DNA from: Cupriavidus oxalaticus | Lineage (GTDB): Bacteria; Pseudomonadota; Gammaproteobacteria; Burkholderiales; Burkholderiaceae | Length of the DNA stretch: 64,000 nucleotides | Reading direction: 5' to 3' | Assembly (NCBI RefSeq): GCF_016894385.1 | Contig: NZ_CP069812.1 | Span: 2,542,001 to 2,606,000 of the forward strand | In this document: one piece after another, positions 26,653 to 36,980 of the stretch | Layout of the letters: each line of letters opens with the position of its first letter | Position numbering within the stretch: the first letter of the stretch is position 1 | Position numbers and translations under genes: made by a program | The notes under the pieces: generated by a model | What the model saw: only the letters and a program-made list of their open reading frames with translations | The model's database searches: none | Told to the model about the DNA's origin: nothing

Positions 26653-27720
26653 TCAGGCGATCAACTCGTACTCGCGCAGCGTGCGCAGCGCGGCGCGGTA
26701 TTCGCCTTCGCCCTGCAGCTTGTTCCAGTCCATCGGCTTGCGGCGCGGAAAGAGCTTGCGGACGCGGCGCTGCGAGGCCTTGTCGATGCCAACGTCGAGT
26801 TCGGTCAGCAGTTGGTCGGCACGATCCGGGTGGTTGCAGATCAGCACCATGTCGCAGCCCGCCGCCAGCGCGGCGCGCGCGGCCTCGGTCACGTTGCCGG
26901 CCACGCTGGCGCCCTCCATGCTGAGGTCGTCGCTGAAAATCACGCCTTCGAAGCCCAGTTGCGTGCGCAGCACGTCCTGCAGCCAGTAGCGGGAGAAGCC
27001 GGCCGGATTCGGGTCGACCTTGGGATAGATCACGTGCGCGGGCATCACCGACGACAGGCCCAGGCCCAGCCATTCGTACGGACGCGCGTCCTGTTCGAGG
27101 ATCTCGTCCAGCGTACGCTCGTCGACGGGGATCGCCACATGCGAGTCGGCCTCGACATAGCCGTGGCCGGGGAAGTGCTTGCCGCAGTTGCTCATGCCGG
27201 CCAGCAGCAGGCCGTGATTGAGGTGGCCGGACAGCATCGTCACCACGCGCGGGTCGGCGTGGAAGGCGCGGTCGCCGATCACGGCGCTGCGCCCGTAGTC
27301 GAGGTCCAGCACCGGCGTGAAGCTGAAATCGATGTCGCAGGCACGCAGCTCGGCCGCCAGCACGTAGCCGCATGCCACCGCGGCGCGCGTGGCCGCCAGG
27401 ACATCGCGGTCCCACAGTTCGCCCAGCCGGTGCATCGCCGGCAAATGGGTAAAGCCATCGGTCTTGCAGCGCTGCACGCGGCCGCCTTCATGGTCGATGC
27501 AGATCAGCACGTCGTCGCGCACCGCGCGGATCGCGCGCGTCAGCGCCTGCAACTGCGCGCGCGATTCGAAGTTGCGCGCGAACAGGATCACGCCGCCGGT
27601 CAGCGGATGCGCGATGCGGCGCGCATCTTCCGTATCGAGCTGCTTGCCGACGACGTCGAGGACCACCGGGCCCGGCCGCTTGCCGGAGTTCTTCTTGGAC
27701 ATGGAAGGGGTGTTATTCAC
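26653..27720 (-). CDS. nagZ: Beta-N-acetylhexosaminidase NagZ
   Basis: Cytoplasmic glycoside hydrolase family 3 enzyme that removes N-acetylglucosamine from anhydro-muropeptides during cell-wall recycling. The product is about 350 residues and has the catalytic loop [14 protein letters not shown] and the Asp nucleophile in [10 protein letters not shown]. The GTG at 27720 overlaps the acpS TGA as GTGA, the same pattern seen at acpS/pdxJ and recO/era, so I favour it; an ATG at 27702 ([11 protein letters not shown]) is a good alternative. It is the last gene of the lepA-to-nagZ run, and its terminal stretch faces the efp terminator. Confidence 0.94.
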   Translation of the reverse strand: MNNTPSMSKKNSGKRPGPVVLDVVGKQLDTEDARRIAHPLTGGVILFARNFESRAQLQALTRAIRAVRDDVLICIDHEGGRVQRCKTDGFTHLPAMHRLGELWDRDVLAATRAAVACGYVLAAELRACDIDFSFTPVLDLDYGRSAVIGDRAFHADPRVVTMLSGHLNHGLLLAGMSNCGKHFPGHGYVEADSHVAIPVDERTLDEILEQDARPYEWLGLGLSSVMPAHVIYPKVDPNPAGFSRYWLQDVLRTQLGFEGVIFSDDLSMEGASVAGNVTEAARAALAAGCDMVLICNHPDRADQLLTELDVGIDKASQRRVRKLFPRRKPMDWNKLQGEGEYRAALRTLREYELIA

Positions 27721-28139
27721 AAGGCTGTGGTTTGGGAAGCCGCCCCGCCGGTGCGCTCGGCAATGGCGAAGGCGACCGCATAGTCATGTTCGTCACTGAC
27801 ACTGACCCGCACGGTGAGGCCACGTTCCGCCAGCCATGCCGCCAGTTCGCCATGGCATACCGGCGACGGCTCGCCCGAAGGCAGGTTCATCAGCTCCATT
27901 GCGCGCCACGTCATCGGCCAGCGCATGCCCAGGCCGATGGCCTTGGAAAAGGCTTCCTTGGCGGCGAAGCGCGTGGACAGGAAGGCGAGGCCGCGCCTCT
28001 CGGAACGCGCCTTGCGCGCGTGATACTTGGCCAGCTCGCTGGGGCCGAGCACCTTTTCCGCGAAGCGGCCGTGCGTGCGTTCCATCACGCCCTGCACGCG
28101 GGCGATCTGGATGATGTCGGTGCCGACGCCGTAGATCAC
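27717..28139 (-). CDS. acpS: Holo-[acyl-carrier-protein] synthase
   Basis: Transfers 4'-phosphopantetheine from CoA to the serine of acyl carrier protein. The 140-residue product begins [15 protein letters not shown], with the metal-binding Asp in GTDI, and has the second signature [13 protein letters not shown]. It starts at a GTG (28139) that overlaps the pdxJ stop as GTGA and has no clear ribosome site of its own, so translational coupling is likely. Its substrate protein ACP is encoded at 41484-41723 in this window. Confidence 0.95.
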   Translation of the reverse strand: MIYGVGTDIIQIARVQGVMERTHGRFAEKVLGPSELAKYHARKARSERRGLAFLSTRFAAKEAFSKAIGLGMRWPMTWRAMELMNLPSGEPSPVCHGELAAWLAERGLTVRVSVSDEHDYAVAFAIAERTGGAASQTTAL

Positions 28140-28918
28140 GCCGGCGCGCCTGCGACGGGATAACGCGTGCCGAGGCGCGCGGCGACCATGATGGCCTTCA
28201 TCTCGCGCACCGCGTTCTGCCAGCCGACGAACACCGCATGCGCGACGATGGCATGGCCGATGTTCAGTTCCTTGATGCCGGGCAGCGCCGCGATGGGCTG
28301 GACATTGGTGTAGTGCAGGCCGTGTCCGGCGTTGACCACCAGGCCGTGCTTCACTCCCGCGTCGACACCCTCGGCGATGCGGCGGAATTCCACCGCCTGC
28401 TGGTCGGGCGACTGCGCATCGGCATAGGCGCCGGTATGCAGCTCGATCACCGGCGCGCCGCACGCGGCCGCCGCGGCGATCTGGTCGGGGTCGGCATCGA
28501 TGAACAGCGACACGCGGATGCCGGCGCCGGCCAGCTGCGCGCAGGCCGCCTTGACCTGCTCGAAGCGCCCCGCCACATCGAGGCCGCCTTCGGTGGTCAC
28601 TTCCTCGCGGCGCTCGGGCACCAGGCACACGTCCTGCGGGCGGATCTCGCAAGCGATATCGAGCATCTCCTGCGTGATCGCGCACTCCAGGTTCATACGC
28701 GTGGCCAGTTGCGGGCGCAGCGCGCGCACATCGGCGTCGCGGATATGGCGGCGGTCTTCGCGCAGGTGCAGCGTGATCAGGTCCGCGCCGGCTTCCTCGG
28801 CCTGCAGCGCAGCCTGGATGGGGTCGGGATACACGGTGCCGCGCGCGTTGCGCAGCGTGGCCACGTGGTCGATATTGACGCCAAGGTCGATGACGCCCGG
28901 ATTTGCGTGGAAGATCAT
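28136..28918 (-). CDS. pdxJ: Pyridoxine 5'-phosphate synthase
   Basis: TIM-barrel enzyme that condenses 1-deoxyxylulose-5-phosphate with amino-acetone phosphate to give pyridoxine 5'-phosphate (vitamin B6). The 260-residue product starts the family way ([18 protein letters not shown]) and has [10 protein letters not shown] and the phosphate-binding GHGLHYTNV. It lies between recO and acpS in the conserved recO-pdxJ-acpS order; a 34-base gap separates it from recO. Confidence 0.96.
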   Translation of the reverse strand: MIFHANPGVIDLGVNIDHVATLRNARGTVYPDPIQAALQAEEAGADLITLHLREDRRHIRDADVRALRPQLATRMNLECAITQEMLDIACEIRPQDVCLVPERREEVTTEGGLDVAGRFEQVKAACAQLAGAGIRVSLFIDADPDQIAAAAACGAPVIELHTGAYADAQSPDQQAVEFRRIAEGVDAGVKHGLVVNAGHGLHYTNVQPIAALPGIKELNIGHAIVAHAVFVGWQNAVREMKAIMVAARLGTRYPVAGAPA

Positions 28919-28952
28919 GCCAGCAGGAGAGATTCGGATTGGATTGGTTCGG

Positions 28953-29885
28953 TCACAGATACTGCAGGTCGATCAGTATCTGACGCGTTTTCAGCGGTTC
29001 GCCTTGCAGATAATAATGCAGCAGGAAGCGCATCAGCGCCCGGCTTTGCGCCGCGGTCTGCGCGCGGCCATAGTCGTCCTGCGCCATGTCGAGCAGCGTC
29101 TGGCCCGACACCACCGGCCAGGACGACGGGTCGCTCGGCTGGGCGCGGCGCACGCCGCGCTCGGGCTGGTAGACATAGTCGAGCCCCGGCTGCACGCGCT
29201 CACCGGTGCTCAGGCACTGGTCGAAGGCCACCGCGAAACCGGTGTCCTGCAGCAGCACGCGCTCGAAGCTGCGCAGCACCAGCCCGGCGGGCTCGCCATG
29301 CGCCAGCCGCGTGAGCGTGGCCAGGTAATGGCGGAACAGCGCGGGATACGCATCTTCGCGCGGGCAGAAGCGCATCACCAGTTCGTTGAGATAGAACGCG
29401 GACAGCAGCGCATCGCCGGCCAGCGGCGGCATGCCGCCGACCCATTCGGCCTTGGTCAGCGTCTTGACCTCGCCGCGGCCGCTCCACGACACCGAGACCG
29501 GATGGAAATGCTGCAGCACCGCGCGCAGCGCCGAATGCGGGCGCTTGGCGCCCTTGGCCACCATCGAGATGCGGCCATGGTCGCGCGTAAAGACATCGAG
29601 GATCAGGCTGGTCTCGCGATACGGCCAGGCATGCAGCACAAAGCCCGGCTGGTCGGCAACGCGCGACTCGGGCCGGGCCGGCACGATGCGCATGGCGCGG
29701 TCCATCATGGCGCGTGCCGCCGCCACATCGCCAACACCAGCCATGCCGGGCAGCGCCTTGCTGTCGAGCAGTTCGGCCGCCTCGTCCACCACCGGATCGG
29801 CGCGGCGGGCGCGGGGCGCCGGCGCGCGCGCGATGTCAGCCGTCTTGCTCAAGGGTCGCTCGCCTTTCGCTCGCAGTGCGCTCAC
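28953..29885 (-). CDS. recO: DNA repair protein RecO
   Basis: Recombination mediator that with RecR loads RecA onto SSB-coated single strands. The 310-residue product has the N-terminal OB fold ([24 protein letters not shown] from about residue 82, split here as [12 protein letters not shown] and [12 protein letters not shown]) and a helical C-terminus. About 80 residues precede the OB fold, Ala/Arg-rich and absent from E. coli RecO (242 residues). The GTG at 29885 overlaps the era stop as GTGA. A shorter start inside the extension is possible. Confidence 0.93.
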   Translation of the reverse strand: MSALRAKGERPLSKTADIARAPAPRARRADPVVDEAAELLDSKALPGMAGVGDVAAARAMMDRAMRIVPARPESRVADQPGFVLHAWPYRETSLILDVFTRDHGRISMVAKGAKRPHSALRAVLQHFHPVSVSWSGRGEVKTLTKAEWVGGMPPLAGDALLSAFYLNELVMRFCPREDAYPALFRHYLATLTRLAHGEPAGLVLRSFERVLLQDTGFAVAFDQCLSTGERVQPGLDYVYQPERGVRRAQPSDPSSWPVVSGQTLLDMAQDDYGRAQTAAQSRALMRFLLHYYLQGEPLKTRQILIDLQYL

Positions 29886-30817
29886 TCGTAGCCGTAGGCC
29901 CGCAGTCCGGCTTCATTGTCGGCCCAGCCGCTCTTCACCTTGATCCACATTTCGAGGTAGACCTTGCCGTCGAACAGCTTTTCCATATCGAGGCGCGCCT
30001 CGGTGGAGATCTGCTTGAGCTTGCTGCCCTTGTTGCCGATGATCATGGCCTTGTGCGCGTCGCGCTCGACCAGGATGGTGGCAAAAACGCGGCGCAAGCG
30101 GCCCTCGGTCTCGAACTTGTCGATGACCACGGTGCTGGTGTACGGCAGCTCGTCGCCGGTCCAGCGGAACACCTTCTCGCGAATGATCTCGGAGGCGAGG
30201 AAGCGCTCGCTGCGGTCGGTCATCGCATCGGCGTCATACATCGGCTCGCCCTCCGGCAGGTAGGGCCGGATGATGTCGAACAGCCGCGCGATATGGTCGC
30301 GGGTCTTGGCCGACATCGGCACCACTTCGCGGAACGGGAACAGCTGCCCCATCTTTTCCAGGAAGGGCATCATCACTTCCGAGCGGTTCTCGCCGATGCG
30401 GTCGAGCTTGTTGGTCACCAGCAGCACCGGCGTGTTCTTCGGCAGCAGTGACAGCACCTTCTCGTCGTCGGCGCCGTAATAGCCGGCCTCGACCACGAAC
30501 AGGATCAGGTCGACCGACGACAGCGTCGAGGTGACCGCGCGGTTCAGTGAACGGTTCAGCGCGCTGGCGTGGCGGGTCTGGAATCCGGGCGTATCGACGA
30601 ACACATACTGCGCGTCATCCGTGGTCTGGATGCCGACGATGCGGTGCCGCGTGGTCTGCGCCTTGCGCGAGGTGATGCTGATCTTCTGGCCGACCAGCGC
30701 GTTCATCAGCGTGGACTTGCCCACGTTGGGGCGGCCGACGATGGCCACGGTGCCGCAGCGGAACGCCGCGGCCGGGGTATCCGCCGCGTCTTGCTGCGGA
30801 TGGGTAGATTCGGTCAT
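29882..30817 (-). CDS. era: GTPase Era
   Basis: Essential GTPase that binds the 3' end of 16S rRNA and helps 30S subunit maturation. The 311-residue product has G1 [10 protein letters not shown]3 DTPGFQ, G4 TNKLD, and a C-terminal KH domain ([17 protein letters not shown]). The ATG at 30817 overlaps the rnc stop as ATGA, so rnc-era are translationally coupled, the usual order. Confidence 0.97.
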   Translation of the reverse strand: MTESTHPQQDAADTPAAAFRCGTVAIVGRPNVGKSTLMNALVGQKISITSRKAQTTRHRIVGIQTTDDAQYVFVDTPGFQTRHASALNRSLNRAVTSTLSSVDLILFVVEAGYYGADDEKVLSLLPKNTPVLLVTNKLDRIGENRSEVMMPFLEKMGQLFPFREVVPMSAKTRDHIARLFDIIRPYLPEGEPMYDADAMTDRSERFLASEIIREKVFRWTGDELPYTSTVVIDKFETEGRLRRVFATILVERDAHKAMIIGNKGSKLKQISTEARLDMEKLFDGKVYLEMWIKVKSGWADNEAGLRAYGYE

Positions 30818-31584
30818 TCCTTCAACCTGAGAGACAGCTGCGGGTCCTGCGGCTGGGGTTGCTTGCGGGTCTTGCCGGTGCGCTCGGCGCGGCTGCGCTT
30901 GAGCAGCTGCGGCACCAGCTTCTGGACTTCGTCCAGCGCCAGCTTGGCGGCGGCCTGCTCCGCGGCGCGCCGCGAGGCACCGGTGCCGAACACCCGGACT
31001 TCCAGTTTAGGCACCGTGCACTCGACTTCAAACTGCTGGCTGTGCGCGGCCCCATGAGTGGCGATTACGTTATATTGCGGCAGGGCAATCTTGTGGCCCT
31101 GCAGGTATTCCTGCAGCAGGGTCTTGGCGTCCTTGCCCAGCGTGCGCGGGTCCACCTGCTCCAGGATCGGGATATAGAGCTTGCGGATCAGCGCGCGTGC
31201 GGCCTCGAAGCCGGTATCGAGGAAGACCGCGCCGACAATGGCTTCGAGCGCGTCGGCAAGAATCGACGGACGGCGGAAGCCGCCGCTCTTCAGTTCGCCC
31301 TCGCCTAGGCGCAGCGTGTCGGACAGCTGCAGCATCTGGGCGATCTCATACAGGGCCTGCTGCTTGACCAGGTTGGCGCGCACGCGCGACAGGTCGCCTT
31401 CGTCGAGCTTGCCGAACATGCCATAGAGCATGTCCGCCACGGCGCAGTTGAGCACCGAATCGCCCAGAAACTCGAGGCGTTCGTTGTGCTGGGCGCTGTG
31501 GCTGCGGTGCGTCAGCGCCTGCTGCAGCAATTCTGGCTTGCTGAATCGGTAGCCGAGTCGTTGCTGCAAGGCGTCGAGGTTCAT
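30814..31584 (-). CDS. rnc: Ribonuclease III
   Basis: Double-strand-specific endoribonuclease for rRNA and mRNA processing. The 256-residue product carries the signature [20 protein letters not shown] (catalytic Glu and Asp) and a C-terminal double-stranded RNA-binding domain ([19 protein letters not shown] onward, ending in [18 protein letters not shown]). About 30 basic residues extend beyond the usual end. It lies one base downstream of the DUF4845 gene. Confidence 0.97.
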   Translation of the reverse strand: MNLDALQQRLGYRFSKPELLQQALTHRSHSAQHNERLEFLGDSVLNCAVADMLYGMFGKLDEGDLSRVRANLVKQQALYEIAQMLQLSDTLRLGEGELKSGGFRRPSILADALEAIVGAVFLDTGFEAARALIRKLYIPILEQVDPRTLGKDAKTLLQEYLQGHKIALPQYNVIATHGAAHSQQFEVECTVPKLEVRVFGTGASRRAAEQAAAKLALDEVQKLVPQLLKRSRAERTGKTRKQPQPQDPQLSLRLKE

Positions 31585-31585
31585 A

Positions 31586-31999
31586 TCAGTGCTGCGTTCC
31601 CGAATAGGTGATCAAAAGACTCAGGGGTCCGTAGACGGGCACTTCGGTCCGGTACGAAAAATCGACCGAGCGGATGTTGCCGTTTTCGTCCTCGCGAACC
31701 AGCAGGTCTTCGCCCTTGACTGCGGCAATCCGGTCGATGACTGCCTGTTTGTCGAAATACTCGACGACTTCACGTTTGTTGACTGCGCGCTGCTTCGCAT
31801 AGCTGGCGGCGCGCTTCACCGAAAAATACTCCACCAGGCTCGGGATCGAGCGCACGGCCGGCAAGGCCACGCCGATCACGAAGACCACGACCACCAGTAG
31901 CGTCCAGACGGAAAAACCGCCCTGCCCGCGGCGCCGCGACCCGGCCTGCCCGTACTCCCGGCCTTGTTCTTTCCCCTTACCCTTCCCGGTCTGACCCAT
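31586..31999 (-). CDS. DUF4845 small membrane protein
   Basis: A 137-residue protein with a basic, Gly/Arg/Lys-rich N-terminus, one transmembrane helix at about residues 32-50 ([19 protein letters not shown]) and a soluble periplasmic domain ending [21 protein letters not shown]. It belongs to the DUF4845 family, nearly always found between lepB and rnc in beta- and gamma-proteobacteria. Function is not established; the pilin-like N-terminal helix is notable. Confidence 0.85.
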   Translation of the reverse strand: MGQTGKGKGKEQGREYGQAGSRRRGQGGFSVWTLLVVVVFVIGVALPAVRSIPSLVEYFSVKRAASYAKQRAVNKREVVEYFDKQAVIDRIAAVKGEDLLVREDENGNIRSVDFSYRTEVPVYGPLSLLITYSGTQH

Positions 32000-32050
32000 T
32001 TGCGCCTGTCCTCTATTGTGTTGAGTGTTCTTGCGCCGCGTGGAATTGTC

Positions 32051-32950
32051 TTATTTGAACGAGCCCACGCGTCCGAAATTGCCCAGGTTCATCCAGATGA
32101 CAAAGGCCTTGCCAACGATATTCTCGTCCGCCACGAATCCCCAGTAGCGGGAGTCGAGGCTGTTGTCCCGGTTGTCGCCCATGACGAAATAGTGACCCGC
32201 AGGTACCTTGCACGTCACACCCTGCTGATTGTAAGTGCAGTTTTCCCGGTACGGGAAATCCGGGTCGGCGCCCGCCACGAACGCCGGCCGGTCGGCATCG
32301 TTAAGGATGCCATGGTCTACGCTGCCGGGCAGCTTTTCGCGAAAATGCTTGGAATACGCCAGGCGCTCTTCGTCCAGGAAATCCGGCAGCACGGTGTATT
32401 CGGCCGGCTTGCCGTTAATGGTCAGCCGCTTGTTGAAATACTGAACCGTGTCGCCCGGTATGCCGATGACGCGCTTGATGTAATCGAGCGACTGGTCCTT
32501 CGGGTAGCGGAACACCATCACGTCGCCGCGCTGGGGCTCGCGCATGTCCATGATTTTCTTGTTCACCACCGGCAGCCGGATGCCGTATTCGTACTTGTTG
32601 ACCAGGATGAAGTCGCCGATCAGCAGCGTCGGGATCATCGAGCCCGACGGGATCTTGAACGGCTCGACCACGAACGAGCGCAGCACGAACACTGCCAGGA
32701 TCACCGGGAAGAAGCTGGCCGAGTATTCCAGCCACCACGGCTGGCGCAGCTTCTCTTCGGCCAGGCGCTTGCGCGTGGCGTCCGCATCGGTCGCGCCAAA
32801 GCCGCCTTGCAGCGCCGCCTGGCGGGAATCGAATTCAGCCAGCGCCAGCCGCGCCGAGGCGCGGCGCTGCCGCTCGAACACGAGCTTGTCCGCGACCCAC
32901 GCAACACCCGTAATCACCACCAGCACAAAAAGGATCAGTGCAAAATTCAT
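32051..32950 (-). CDS. lepB: Signal peptidase I
   Basis: Membrane serine protease that removes signal peptides from exported proteins. The 299-residue product has two N-terminal transmembrane helices (about residues 3-21 and 80-92). The catalytic Ser is residue 104 in IPSGSMIPTL, and the catalytic Lys is in the DYIKRVIGIPGD box. Later motifs GHYFVMGDNRDNSLDSRYWG are present. lepA is next upstream on the same strand, the standard lepA-lepB order. Confidence 0.97.
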   Translation of the reverse strand: MNFALILFVLVVITGVAWVADKLVFERQRRASARLALAEFDSRQAALQGGFGATDADATRKRLAEEKLRQPWWLEYSASFFPVILAVFVLRSFVVEPFKIPSGSMIPTLLIGDFILVNKYEYGIRLPVVNKKIMDMREPQRGDVMVFRYPKDQSLDYIKRVIGIPGDTVQYFNKRLTINGKPAEYTVLPDFLDEERLAYSKHFREKLPGSVDHGILNDADRPAFVAGADPDFPYRENCTYNQQGVTCKVPAGHYFVMGDNRDNSLDSRYWGFVADENIVGKAFVIWMNLGNFGRVGSFK

Positions 32951-33039
32951 GACGGCTTCTGGTTCTTGGAAATCCTGGTACAGCCTGTTCTGTTATCCGC
33001 GCGGCGAAGCGCCGCGCGTGGCATCGTGCTGCCGGTGCC

Positions 33040-34833
33040 TTACTTGTCGTCCACCTGCAGGATGGCCAGGAAGGCCTCTTGCGGGATCTCGACCGTACCG
33101 ACCTGCTTCATGCGCTTCTTGCCGGCCTTCTGCTTTTCCAGCAGCTTCTTCTTGCGGCTGATATCGCCGCCGTAGCACTTGGCCAGCACGTTCTTGCGCA
33201 ATGCCTTGACGTTCTCGCGCGCGATGATATTCGAGCCGATCGCCGCCTGGATCGCCACGTCGTACATCTGGCGCGGGATGATCTCGCGCATCTTGGCGGC
33301 AACTTCGCGGCCGCGGTACTGCGAGTTGGAGCGGTGCACGATCACCGACAGCGCATCGACCTTGTCGCTGTTGATCAGGATATCGACCTTGACCACGTCC
33401 GACGGGCGATATTCCTTGAACTCGTAGTCCATCGACGCATAGCCGCGCGACACCGACTTCAGGCGGTCGAAGAAGTCCATCACGATTTCCGCCATCGGGA
33501 TCTCGTAGGTCAGCTGCACCTGCTTGCCGTGGTAGCTCATGTTGATCTGCGTGCCGCGCTTCTGCGTGCACAGCGTGATCACCGAGCCGACATATTCCTG
33601 CGGCATGTACAGGTTGACGGTAACGATCGGCTCCAGGATCGCCTCGATCTTGCTGGGGTCCGGCATTTTCGCCGGATTTTCCACCGTGATCATGGTGCCG
33701 TCGCGCATCTCGACCTGGTACACCACCGTCGGCGCGGTGGTGATCAGGTCCATGTCGAACTCGCGCTCCAGGCGTTCCTGCACGATTTCCATGTGCAGCA
33801 GGCCCAGGAAGCCGCAGCGGAAGCCGAAGCCCAGCGCCTGCGACACTTCCGGCTCGAACATCAGCGAGGCGTCGTTCAGGCGCAGCTTTTCCAGCGATTC
33901 ACGCAGCGCTTCGTATTGGTTGGCCTCGACCGGATACAGGCCGGCGAACACCTGCGGCTTGACTTCCTTGAAGCCCGGCAGCGGCGCCTCGGCCTTGCGC
34001 TGCACGGTGGTGATGGTGTCGCCGACCTTGGCCGCCTTCAGTTCCTTGATGCCGGCGATGACAAAGCCCACCTGGCCTGCGGTCAGCGAATCGCGCTGGA
34101 TCGACTTGGGCGTGAACACGCCCACCTGCTCGACCAGGTGCTGCGCGCCGGTGGCCATCAGCAGGGCCTTGTCCTTGGTGCGCAGCGTGCCGTTGACCAC
34201 GCGCACCAGCATCACCACGCCGACGTAGTTGTCGAACCACGAATCGATGATCAGCGCCTGCAGCGGTGCGTCCGCGTCGCCCTTGGGCGGTGGCACCTTG
34301 GCGATCAGGGCCTCGATCACGTCCTGCACGCCCTGGCCGGTCTTGGCCGAGCACGGCGTGGCGTCCTGCGCGTCGATGCCGATGACGTCCTCGATCTCCT
34401 GGATCGCGTTGTCGGGGTCGGCCTGCGGCAGGTCGATCTTGTTCAGCACCGGCACCACTTCCACGCCCAGCTCGATCGCGGTGTAGCAGTTGGCCACGGT
34501 CTGCGCCTCAACGCCCTGCGAGGCGTCGACCACCAGCAGCGCGCCTTCGCAGGCGGACAGCGAGCGGCTGACTTCATAGCTGAAGTCGACGTGCCCCGGG
34601 GTGTCGATCAGGTTCAGGTTGTAGACCTGGCCGTCGCGCGCCTTGTAAGACAGCGCGGCGGTCTGCGCCTTGATGGTGATGCCGCGCTCTTTCTCGATAT
34701 CCATCGAGTCGAGGACCTGCGCTTCCATCTCCCGATCCGACAGCCCTCCACAGAGCTGAATGATCCGGTCGGCCAGGGTGGACTTCCCATGGTCGATATG
34801 GGCAATGATCGAGAAATTACGGATATGGTCCAT
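33040..34833 (-). CDS. lepA: Translation elongation factor 4 (LepA)
   Basis: Ribosome-bound GTPase (EF4) linked to back-translocation and ribosome assembly. The 597-residue product has G1 [10 protein letters not shown]3 DTPGHVDF, G4 NKID, domains II-III and V like EF-G, and the LepA-specific C-terminal domain ending [15 protein letters not shown]. The ATG at 34833 gives the expected [16 protein letters not shown]. Confidence 0.98.
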   Translation of the reverse strand: MDHIRNFSIIAHIDHGKSTLADRIIQLCGGLSDREMEAQVLDSMDIEKERGITIKAQTAALSYKARDGQVYNLNLIDTPGHVDFSYEVSRSLSACEGALLVVDASQGVEAQTVANCYTAIELGVEVVPVLNKIDLPQADPDNAIQEIEDVIGIDAQDATPCSAKTGQGVQDVIEALIAKVPPPKGDADAPLQALIIDSWFDNYVGVVMLVRVVNGTLRTKDKALLMATGAQHLVEQVGVFTPKSIQRDSLTAGQVGFVIAGIKELKAAKVGDTITTVQRKAEAPLPGFKEVKPQVFAGLYPVEANQYEALRESLEKLRLNDASLMFEPEVSQALGFGFRCGFLGLLHMEIVQERLEREFDMDLITTAPTVVYQVEMRDGTMITVENPAKMPDPSKIEAILEPIVTVNLYMPQEYVGSVITLCTQKRGTQINMSYHGKQVQLTYEIPMAEIVMDFFDRLKSVSRGYASMDYEFKEYRPSDVVKVDILINSDKVDALSVIVHRSNSQYRGREVAAKMREIIPRQMYDVAIQAAIGSNIIARENVKALRKNVLAKCYGGDISRKKKLLEKQKAGKKRMKQVGTVEIPQEAFLAILQVDDK

Positions 34834-35044
34834 CTAGTGTTCAGGGGAGCGCCGGCAACAGGGCCCGGGCGGCAACAAACGGTTCGTCACAGTTCGAAAA
34901 TGGCCCGGCGCCGCGCGCCGGCAGGCGTGCGCGGGCGTGCCGCAAAGGTCAGGGGTGCAATTTTTGCGCCAATCCGCAATTTTACCGGATTTTCAAAGGC
35001 TTCCGGGTCGTGAAATGGCCACGCCATATGCGTGCCAGGCGCAT

Positions 35045-35380
35045 TCAGCGGCTGGCGCGGGCACCGCCGTGTGCTGCAAGCCACTCCCGCACCGCGCCGT
35101 CATCGACGAAATAGTGGCAAAGCTGCACGGCACCGCTGTCGAGCGCCTCCGGAGGCCCTGGCATCAATACCGGGACCAGTTCGCCGAAGCGGTCTTCCAG
35201 GCCGGCGTCGCTGTCGACATCCACCTCATGCAGCACGAAAGAAAAATCGCGCCGGAGGGATTCCAGCGCGACCTTCATGTCGTCGCACAGATGGCAGTAT
35301 GCCCGGCCGTAAAGTGTCAGCGCGGGCGTCGGCACGGACACGCCATCAACGGCGAGCGGATCAACGGTTGGCGGTGGCAC
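35045..35380 (-). CDS. Glutaredoxin-family thioredoxin-fold protein
   Basis: A 111-residue protein with a thioredoxin fold and a CxxC redox motif (YGRAYCHLCDDM). The sequence LTLYGRAYC-x2-C-x3-K-x3-L and the later VPVLMPG (cis-Pro) fit the glutaredoxin-like family often found beside mucD-lepA. The GTG at 35380 overlaps mucD by 20 bases; an internal GTG start near residue 14 is possible. A role in thiol reduction is inferred from the motif only. Confidence 0.8.
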   Translation of the reverse strand: MPPPTVDPLAVDGVSVPTPALTLYGRAYCHLCDDMKVALESLRRDFSFVLHEVDVDSDAGLEDRFGELVPVLMPGPPEALDSGAVQLCHYFVDDGAVREWLAAHGGARASR

Positions 35381-36857
35381 CCGGGCGCAGCGTCAGCACC
35401 TGGGTGGCGTCGCCGCGCCGCACGAACACCGCGGCGATCCGGCTCTTGTCCAGCCCGCGCACCAGCTCGTTGAACTGGCGGGCGTTGGTCACGTCGGTGT
35501 CGCCCAGGCGCAGGATGATGTCGCCCGGACGGATGCCGGCGCGCAGCGCGGGGCCGTCGGCCAGCTCCACCTCGACACCCGACTTGAGCTTGAGCTCCTT
35601 CAGGCGCGTATCGGGCAGGTCGTTGACCACCAGCCCCAGCGCGTTAGGCTTGCTGGCCTGTGCGCTGTCTTCCTTGGGCGCCGCGCTGCGGCTGGCGCGC
35701 GCCTTGCCGTCCGGCTCCAGCTCGGCAACGGTGATGGTGACCTCGCGCGTCGCGCCCTTGCGCCACAACTGCAGCGGCACGCGCGCGCCCGGCTTGGTAT
35801 CGCCGACCATGCGCGGCAGGTCCGAAGCGCGCTCGATATCGCGGCCGTTGAACTTCAGGATGATGTCGCCGGCCTCGATCCCGGCCTTCTCGGCGGGGCC
35901 GCCCGGCTCGACGCTGCCAACCAGCGCGCCGCGCGCACGGCCCAGCCCCAGCGAGTCGGCCACTTCCTTGGTGACATCGCCGATCGCCACCGCGATGCGG
36001 CCGCGGGTCACGCGCCCGGCCGTCTTGAGCTGCTCCGACACGCGCATCGCCTCGTCGATCGGGATCGCGAAGGAGATGCCCATGTAGCCGCCGCTGCGGC
36101 TGTAGATCTGCGAGTTGATGCCGATCACTTCGCCGCGCAGGTTGATCAGCGGGCCGCCCGAGTTGCCGGGGTTGACCGCCACGTCGGTCTGGATAAACGG
36201 CACATAGTCGCCGGTATCGCGCCCCTTGGCCGAGACGATGCCGGCGGTCACGCTGTTATCCAGCCCGAACGGCGAGCCGATGGCCAGCACCCACTCGCCG
36301 GCGCGGACTTTCTCCGAGTCGCCCAGCGGCAGGCGCGGCAGGTTGTTGGCATCGACCTTCAGCAGCGCCACGTCGGTACGCTTGTCCGAGCCGATCAGCC
36401 TGGCCTTGAACTCGCGCTTGTCCGGCAGCGTCACGTAGATGGTCTCGGCGTCCGCCACCACATGCGCATTGGTCATCACATAACCATCGGCACTGATGAT
36501 GAAGCCCGAGCCTACGCCGCGGCTCTGCTCTTCCTGTTGCGGCGGCTGCGGCTGCCCGCGGCGAGGCGGCGTGCCCGGGGCCGGCGCGCCCGGCATGGGC
36601 ACGCCAAAGAAGCGCCGGAAGAACTCGGCCATCTCATCGTCGCCGGGGGCGCCGCCGCGCTGGCGCACGCGCTCGGTGGTGCGGATATTGACCACCGCTG
36701 GGCTGGCCTTTTCCACCAGGTCGGTGAAATCAGGCAGGTTGTAGCCGGTGGCGGCAGCCTGGGCGTGGCTGACTTCGGCCACGGTCGGACCGAGCACCAA
36801 CATGGCAGCCATGACCACGGCACGCGCCAGGGCTGGAGATCTGAAAGTCATCGACAA
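35361..36857 (-). CDS. mucD: Periplasmic serine protease, Do/DegQ family (MucD)
   Basis: Periplasmic protease/chaperone for misfolded envelope proteins. The 498-residue precursor has a signal peptide (MSMTFRSPALARAVVMAAML to about AQA). The trypsin-like domain has a catalytic triad: His in TNAHVV, Asp in KRTDVALLKV, Ser in GNSGGPLINLRGE. Two PDZ domains follow (from about residues 285 and 400). A Pro/Gly/Gln-rich loop at about 85-110 lies before the His. Its place after mucB in the sigma-E cluster matches mucD of Pseudomonas, implying envelope-stress control. Confidence 0.95.
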   Translation of the reverse strand: MSMTFRSPALARAVVMAAMLVLGPTVAEVSHAQAAATGYNLPDFTDLVEKASPAVVNIRTTERVRQRGGAPGDDEMAEFFRRFFGVPMPGAPAPGTPPRRGQPQPPQQEEQSRGVGSGFIISADGYVMTNAHVVADAETIYVTLPDKREFKARLIGSDKRTDVALLKVDANNLPRLPLGDSEKVRAGEWVLAIGSPFGLDNSVTAGIVSAKGRDTGDYVPFIQTDVAVNPGNSGGPLINLRGEVIGINSQIYSRSGGYMGISFAIPIDEAMRVSEQLKTAGRVTRGRIAVAIGDVTKEVADSLGLGRARGALVGSVEPGGPAEKAGIEAGDIILKFNGRDIERASDLPRMVGDTKPGARVPLQLWRKGATREVTITVAELEPDGKARASRSAAPKEDSAQASKPNALGLVVNDLPDTRLKELKLKSGVEVELADGPALRAGIRPGDIILRLGDTDVTNARQFNELVRGLDKSRIAAVFVRRGDATQVLTLRPGATANR

Positions 36858-36980
36858 CTCCCGGGATTCAGCGAAAGAAGAAAAACCGATACGATCCCGT
36901 GGCTGGGACCCCTCGCGCAGGTTTCATGGGCCGGCACCCGGAATGGGCATTCCGAGGCGCCGGCTGCACCCGCGTCAGGC

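Noticed and set aside
33079..35013. A 644-residue plus-strand frame opposite lepA.
   Set aside because: It is rich in His/Gln/Leu/Arg from antisense codons with no recognisable domain, while lepA has full GTPase motifs.
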